From Planctomycetaceae bacterium UBA6172 (lineage in GTDB: Bacteria; Planctomycetota; Planctomycetia; Pirellulales; Pirellulaceae), in assembly GCA_002422955.1 (NCBI GenBank), contig DITY01000015.1:1-49617 (forward strand): a DNA stretch of 49,617 bases, written 5' to 3'. The notes below the pieces were generated by a model. That model was not told where the DNA came from and did no database searches. It saw only the letters and a list, made by a program, of their open reading frames with translations. The position numbers and the translations under genes are program-made. The first letter of the stretch is position 1. Each line of letters begins with the position of its first letter. Of this stretch, positions 45,537 through 49,617 are shown piece by piece.

Positions 45537-45746
45537 CAGTTGACCTCGTCAGGCGGGTGATCGCAGGAAGAATCGACCGGCGATCGAACAGGGAAAAGGG
45601 GAGGGGCGGAACGGGGCGGGATTCTCCATTGTGACTGAGCCCAGCCCTCGATGCCATCGCCGACACGAAATCGATTCAAGATGCCGATCGGAATAACCGA
45701 TATCAACGTTACCAACGAACTGACGGTTTTGGAGGTTCCGGTCGTC

Positions 45747-45775
45747 TTGACCAGAACTCAAATCCTCCCTAACCT
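45747..45775 (+). promoter_or_regulatory. Putative sigma-70 promoter of tRNA-Cys
   Basis: TTGACC (45747-45752), 17-bp spacer, TAACCT (45770-45775). Transcription would start near 45782, about 28 nt before the mature tRNA 5' end, a typical short leader for RNase P processing. The same stretch must hold the promoter of the minus-strand operon. Confidence 0.55.
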
Positions 45776-45809
45776 TCACAACGTGACGCGGCTTCCGCGG
45801 CACACGATG

Positions 45810-45882
45810 GGCGACGTGGCCAAGTGGCTAAGGCGATGGATTGCAAATCCATTATTCGTCGGTTCGAATCCGACCGTCGCCT
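45810..45882 (+). tRNA. tRNA-Cys (anticodon GCA)
   Basis: 73 nt, full cloverleaf. Acceptor stem GGCGACG (45810-45816) pairs with CGTCGCC (45875-45881), discriminator T at 45882 as usual for tRNA-Cys. Anticodon stem ATGGA/TCCAT with loop TTGCAAA places GCA at 45843-45845. T-arm GTCGG-TTCGAAT-CCGAC is perfect. CCA is not encoded and must be added. A pyrimidine-rich tract follows. Starts inside the open frame of the downstream gene, but that gene begins at 46010. Confidence 0.97.
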
Positions 45883-46009
45883 CTTTCTTTTCTTCTCGGG
45901 CGTTTTAACGCCGGATGCGGCGGTAAGGCTCGTCATTTACGGGCCGCGGATTACCATATCGGTTTGGATTGACGCTTCTCCAAACCGCCGTGACTGGGTT
46001 CAAAAACCG

Positions 46010-48358
46010 ATGATTGCCGCTTTACTGCTGGGTTTTCACGAGCGCATCGCTCGCGGTTTGGCCGCCCAGCCATGCCGCGGCGGCCTCAGTCTCACCCTCG
46101 GGTTGCTCTTGAGCGGCAGTGCCGTTCGGGCGCAGGCCCCCAGGCCAGCCGCTACGGGAGCCGCCGCGCCCCCGGCCGTCTCGGACGAAGTCAACGCGGC
46201 GCTCGCGGTTGCCGACCCCTTCTTGGACGATCTGCGCCGCCGGGCCCGCGGTAACGAGCAACAAATGGCGGAAGCGATTCGCGACGCTTTGCGGTTGAAA
46301 CTGGATGCCGATGCCGATCGCTTCCTGGAATCGCTCCCGGCTCGTCAGTGGAACGACGAGCAATTGGCCGCCATGCATGACATCATCTCAGGGGCGTCCC
46401 TGCTGCGGGTGGGAACCGGCGCGGCGTTCGGCGAGGTGGCGAAACAGCAAGCCGCGGAGATCGTGGCGGCCAAGCGGCGGGTAGCCCAGTCGCCACAGCG
46501 GATCGACGCCGCGCTCCAGAGCATCGCCAGCGGCAACGCGGACCAGGAACGCCAGGCGGCCCGGACCTTGTACGCCGCGGGCATCGCCGCAGTCGGCCCG
46601 CTGGCCCAGGCGGCTACCAAAGAAACGGTGCCGCGTCATCGCGACCTGCTGCTGAGCGTGCTGGCCACTCAAGGCGACCTGGGGGTCGATGCCCTAAGCC
46701 AACTGGCGATGTACGGGGCTCCGGAACTGCGTCAAGGCGCTCTCGAGGCACTCGATCGGATGCGGAGCGCCGCGGCGGTCCCGCACTGGGTCGTGGCCAC
46801 CCACGATCAGGCCGGTTCCGATTCGCTGCGACAGGCGGCGGTCAACGCCTTGGCTCGCCAGGGTATCGCAATCCCCGGGCTGGCCGAAGCGGAACGCTAC
46901 CTGCTCGATCGGCTGCACCGACAACGGGACGTGGTCGCGCAACTCGCCGACCCCGACGGTTCGGCCGTCACCTGGATGGTCGACGAACCGACCGGGAAGC
47001 TCCAGCCGCAACCGACCACACGACATGGCGCTGCCAGCCGCGCGATGGTCGATACGACGCGACTGCTGCAGCGTCTGGGCACGACGCTTTCGGCGGAAGC
47101 GCGGCGCGAGGCGCTGGCGGTCGAACTGGCGTACCTCCAGCAGGTCGATCCGATCGGTGTGGCGTCAGCGCGAGAAGGATTGAGCCGGGCTTGGGGGACA
47201 GATGTGATGGACACCGCGGCCCTGTCGAGCATCATCGAAGACGGCTTGGCCCGCGACGATCTGGCGGCGGTAGTGGCCGCGCTGAACCTGGTCGGTCCGG
47301 AAACTAGCAGCGGGACAGGCGAGTTGTTGAACCCCGGGGCGGGCGAGAGCTCCCCCCTGGCTCAAGCCTTGATGCACGCGGTCCCGCAAGTCCGTTACGA
47401 AGCGGCCCTCGCGATCGGCCGACTCGGCCCCAGCTCCCCGTATGTCGGCAGCTCGAACCTAATGCGACGTTGGCATGAAATGGCGAACCTGAGCCGCCAG
47501 CCGATCGTGCTGCTGTTGGAGACGCGGGAAGAGGTCGAGATTCAAATCGAACGGTTCATCGCGGCGTTGGGATACCGGATCGAAGTCGTCGCTTCGGCGG
47601 CTGAAGCGGTGCGGCGATTGGACGAGGGCGGCGACATCCGCTTCATCATCACCACCTCGGAACTGCCCGATCGCACCGTGCTGGAATTCGTCGACCTGAT
47701 CCACCGACATCCGTTCGGCGAAAGAATTCCAATTTTTATTCACGGTCAGGACAGTGCTTCCAAGTACTTGGCGATCGAAGAGATTCGTGGTTCAGCCCCG
47801 GTAACCGCCTTCGAAGTCCCCGTCACGGCAGTCGGCTGGGGCAATATCCTGGACGGTATCATCGACCAACCGCAGGGCGTTTTGCGCGGCTTGCAACCCC
47901 TGACCGCCGCCCAGCGGTTCGACTTCCGCCGTCAGGCCATCGCGGCGCTCGGACGGACTGGGAGCGACTCCGCGGGCGACGCGTCGAACGTCCCAGACAC
48001 CCACTCGGCGGACGGCGTGGACTTCACGCAAACCGGTGCCGGACCGGCGGCGAACGTGCCTTTCGGCGAGCCGCAATTGGCGTTATCGTCAGCATCGGCG
48101 AGCGAGCGAGCGCAACGCTTGCTCGCCAGCCGACTGCTGGAAATAGGCTCACCGGCGGAGCGGTACGAGCAGGTCGCCGCGGCTATCCTTGCCTCGTTCG
48201 CGCGACATGGCGTGCAGTTGGATTCGGCAACGATTCGACGGTTAGGACGTGCCTCGGATTCGCTAGGCGATGGGCCGCAACGGGTGGCGATCGAGCAGGT
48301 GATCGGAACCATCGCCGAGCGGTTTGGCGTCGAACTCACGGGGAGGAGTGAGCGGTAG
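46010..48358 (+). CDS. Exported HEAT-repeat protein with degenerate receiver domain
   Basis: 782 residues from the ATG at 46010; the open frame upstream runs through tRNA-Cys and is not coding. A long n-region and GGLSLTLGLLLSGSAVRAQA form a signal peptide. Residues about 130-480 are Ala/Leu-rich helical repeats of HEAT type (TLYAAGIAAVGPLAQAA, ALEALDRMRSAAAVPHWV). At about 495-620 is a CheY-like fold: PIVLLLETREEVEIQIERF, EVVASAAEAVRRLDEGG, RFIITTSELPDRTVLEFVDLI, ERIPIFIHGQD, AFEVPVTAVGW; the phospho-Asp position (normally TD) is replaced by Ser/Thr and the usual Lys is absent, so it is a pseudo-receiver. A C-terminal helical part follows (LLASRLLEIGSPAERY). It lies 170 nt upstream of a receiver-less sigma-54 activator. 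Confidence 0.75.
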   Translation: MIAALLLGFHERIARGLAAQPCRGGLSLTLGLLLSGSAVRAQAPRPAATGAAAPPAVSDEVNAALAVADPFLDDLRRRARGNEQQMAEAIRDALRLKLDADADRFLESLPARQWNDEQLAAMHDIISGASLLRVGTGAAFGEVAKQQAAEIVAAKRRVAQSPQRIDAALQSIASGNADQERQAARTLYAAGIAAVGPLAQAATKETVPRHRDLLLSVLATQGDLGVDALSQLAMYGAPELRQGALEALDRMRSAAAVPHWVVATHDQAGSDSLRQAAVNALARQGIAIPGLAEAERYLLDRLHRQRDVVAQLADPDGSAVTWMVDEPTGKLQPQPTTRHGAASRAMVDTTRLLQRLGTTLSAEARREALAVELAYLQQVDPIGVASAREGLSRAWGTDVMDTAALSSIIEDGLARDDLAAVVAALNLVGPETSSGTGELLNPGAGESSPLAQALMHAVPQVRYEAALAIGRLGPSSPYVGSSNLMRRWHEMANLSRQPIVLLLETREEVEIQIERFIAALGYRIEVVASAAEAVRRLDEGGDIRFIITTSELPDRTVLEFVDLIHRHPFGERIPIFIHGQDSASKYLAIEEIRGSAPVTAFEVPVTAVGWGNILDGIIDQPQGVLRGLQPLTAAQRFDFRRQAIAALGRTGSDSAGDASNVPDTHSADGVDFTQTGAGPAANVPFGEPQLALSSASASERAQRLLASRLLEIGSPAERYEQVAAAILASFARHGVQLDSATIRRLGRASDSLGDGPQRVAIEQVIGTIAERFGVELTGRSER

Positions 48359-48441
48359 CAGCACCCAGGATCGGGGCGGTTCAACGGACGACGAAGCACA
48401 TCACCCGAAGCAGCGAGCGACCCAGGCAGCGTGTCTCAGTG

Positions 48442-48523
48442 CAACAAGCCCTTAAAGCAGCAAGCCCCTAAAGCAGCAAGCCTCGAGTAGCAAGCCCGCG
48501 GCAGCAAGCCCCGAGTAGCAACC
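48442..48523. repeat. Degenerate tandem repeat, about 14-16 bp unit
   Basis: Six imperfect copies in a row of the unit CAGCAAGCCCC-TAAAG, varying in length from 14 to 16 bases, between two genes. Copies begin caacaagccc, cagcaagccc, cagcaagcct, tagcaagccc, cagcaagccc and tagcaacc. Ends 5 bp before the ATG of the sigma-54 activator, so it fills its leader. Confidence 0.6.
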
Positions 48524-48527
48524 GTTC

Positions 48528-49617
48528 ATGTCGACCCTCGGAATCTCACCGACACCATCCGGCCGCGCCCCCACGGCAGGCGGCTTGGTGGGAGCGTCGA
48601 ACCAGGGAATTCCGGGCATCATCGGCAACGCCCCGTCGATGCAGCAGGTCTATCGGATCACCCGGCGGGTCGCCGCGACCAACGCGTCGGTGCTGATCCT
48701 CGGCGAGACAGGTGTCGGCAAGGAATTGATCGCGGGCGCCGTCCATCGACTGAGCCACCGCAGTGGCGGGCCGCTGGTCAAGGTCAACTGCGGCGCGCTG
48801 AGCGAGAGCTTGCTGGAGAGCGAATTGTTCGGGCACGTTCGCGGGGCCTACACCGGAGCGATCAGCAACCGGGAGGGTCGCTTCGAAGCGGCCAACGGCG
48901 GAACGATCTTTTTGGACGAGATCAACAGCACGTCGCTGACGTTGCAAGTCAAACTGCTGCGGGTGTTGCAAGAACGCGAGTTCGAGCGGGTCGGTGACAC
49001 GGCCACGCTGCGGACCGACGCGCGGATCGTCGCGGCCAGCAACCGCGACCTGATGCAGGAGGTCCGAGGGGAACGCTTCCGCGAGGACCTGTACTGGCGG
49101 CTCAACGTCGTCCCGATCGAAATCCCACCGCTCCGCAGGCGGCGCGAAGACATCCCGGCGCTGGTGTCGTTTTTCTTAGAACATTACAACGTGGTCAACG
49201 ATCGCTACGTCGTCCACCTCGATAGCCGATCGCTGGAAGCGCTGCAGGACTACCACTGGCCAGGAAACGTTCGCGAGCTACAAAATTACATCGAACGGGC
49301 GGTCGTTATGGCCGAAGGGGACGAGTTGACGCCCGACCTTTTGCCCCCGGTGGTGACCGCGACCCAGAAGCCCGAGGAACCGGTTTTGCCAGCGACCGAT
49401 TGCGAATCGCTGACCCGGGCCGTAGTCTCCCAGGGCCTGAACTCGGCCGGCCAAGATGCCGGCGACTTGCACGCCTTGATCGTCGATCGGGTCGAGCGGG
49501 AACTGATCGCCCAGGTCCTCGAAGCTTGCGGCGGGGTGCAAACCAAGGCGGCGGTGCGGTTGGGAATCAACCGCAACACGTTGCATAAAAAAATCAAGGA
49601 CTATGGATTGGATGGCG
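48528..49617 (+). CDS. Sigma-54-dependent transcriptional activator (NtrC-type AAA+), no receiver; 3' end cut
   Basis: At least 363 residues, running off the right edge. AAA+ domain with Walker A GETGVGKE (from residue 59), the sigma-54 contact loop GAYTGA (106-111; Tyr in place of the usual Phe), Walker B GGTIFLDE (124-131), the sensor region RIVAASNRDL and the arginine-finger block FREDLYWRLNVVPIEIPPLRRRREDI. A Fis-type DNA-binding domain begins near residue 310 (VERELIAQVLEACGGVQTKAAVRLGINRNTLHKKIKDYGL), so only the last few residues are missing. Only about 35 residues precede the AAA+ domain: no receiver, PAS or GAF. Control must come from a partner protein or intracellular ligand (inference). 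No ribosome-binding site; a tandem repeat lies directly upstream. Confidence 0.93.
   Translation, partial: MSTLGISPTPSGRAPTAGGLVGASNQGIPGIIGNAPSMQQVYRITRRVAATNASVLILGETGVGKELIAGAVHRLSHRSGGPLVKVNCGALSESLLESELFGHVRGAYTGAISNREGRFEAANGGTIFLDEINSTSLTLQVKLLRVLQEREFERVGDTATLRTDARIVAASNRDLMQEVRGERFREDLYWRLNVVPIEIPPLRRRREDIPALVSFFLEHYNVVNDRYVVHLDSRSLEALQDYHWPGNVRELQNYIERAVVMAEGDELTPDLLPPVVTATQKPEEPVLPATDCESLTRAVVSQGLNSAGQDAGDLHALIVDRVERELIAQVLEACGGVQTKAAVRLGINRNTLHKKIKDYGLDG

Noticed and set aside
44238..45560. Plus-strand open frame of 440 codons
   Set aside because: Shadow of the secreted hydrolase gene on the minus strand.
45899..45912. Inverted repeat GGCGTTTTAACGCC after tRNA-Cys, considered as terminator
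   Set aside because: T-rich tract lies before, not after, the hairpin on the plus strand, and the minus strand has A/G following; not a rho-independent terminator in either direction.
45824..46009. Upstream extension of the HEAT-repeat gene
   Set aside because: Reads through the tRNA-Cys gene; the signal peptide begins at 46010.
1..49617. CRISPR arrays, insertion sequences, integrases, prophage genes
   Set aside because: None seen; no regular spaced repeats, transposase motifs or flanking inverted repeats were found.

Overview
The window looks like chromosome of a planctomycete, most likely family Pirellulaceae. The evidence is a high-GC coding bias, several DUF1501 and PSCyt1/DUF1549/DUF1553 proteins, a YTV-repeat secreted protein, a phytoene-desaturase-type carotenoid enzyme, and many exported proteins of unknown role. 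I see no phage, transposon, plasmid or CRISPR signatures, so this reads as core or family-specific chromosome and not as an island. Genus cannot be fixed by eye. Many genes lack a clear Shine-Dalgarno sequence, so several starts are chosen from signal peptides and family alignment.

Layout, left to right. (1) 1-2870, minus: a DUF1549/DUF1553 cytochrome-like protein followed by a DUF1501 protein that runs off the left edge. (2) 2998-6486: a PSP1/RicT-like protein with a Cys-rich tail (minus), then biotin synthase bioB overlapping an RNA ligase rtcB (plus). (3) 6738-13637: a giant exported protein of about 2140 residues resembling alpha-2-macroglobulin-type proteins, plus a small membrane zinc-ribbon protein. 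(4) 13745-21327: two PSCyt1/DUF1549/DUF1553 proteins, one with an F5/8C-like insertion and one with a golvesin-like insertion, and a DUF1501 partner, closed by a probable terminator. (5) 21511-24376: greA, a single-pass membrane protein and a carotenoid desaturase. (6) 24440-25989, minus: a DNA-binding/PTS-IIA fusion translationally coupled to an unknown protein. (7) 26184-29927: a small exported thioredoxin-like protein with a very clear promoter-to-terminator unit, a lipoyl-ligase-family protein (minus) and the YTV protein. (8) 30207-33938: a YjhG/YagF-type sugar-acid dehydratase (minus) divergent from an APC permease. (9) 33947-39898: an ECF-like sigma factor, Mn-type superoxide dismutase, an exported two-heme cytochrome, a TauE/SafE permease and argJ. 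(10) 39995-45536, minus: an operon of a secreted alpha/beta hydrolase, a DUF1501 protein and a coiled-coil/cytochrome/WD40 protein. (11) 45810-49617: tRNA-Cys, an exported HEAT-repeat protein carrying a degenerate receiver domain, a small tandem repeat, and a receiver-less NtrC-type sigma-54 activator cut by the right edge.

Themes: three separate DUF1501-containing loci, probably for cell-surface or periplasmic processing of polymers (inference); housekeeping metabolism scattered as single genes; and signalling proteins with unusual domain combinations (IIA fused to a DNA-binding domain; a pseudo-receiver on an exported protein beside a sigma-54 activator with no receiver). The last two are the best candidates for undescribed biology here. 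Nothing in the window amounts to a clear, complete new defence or mobile system.
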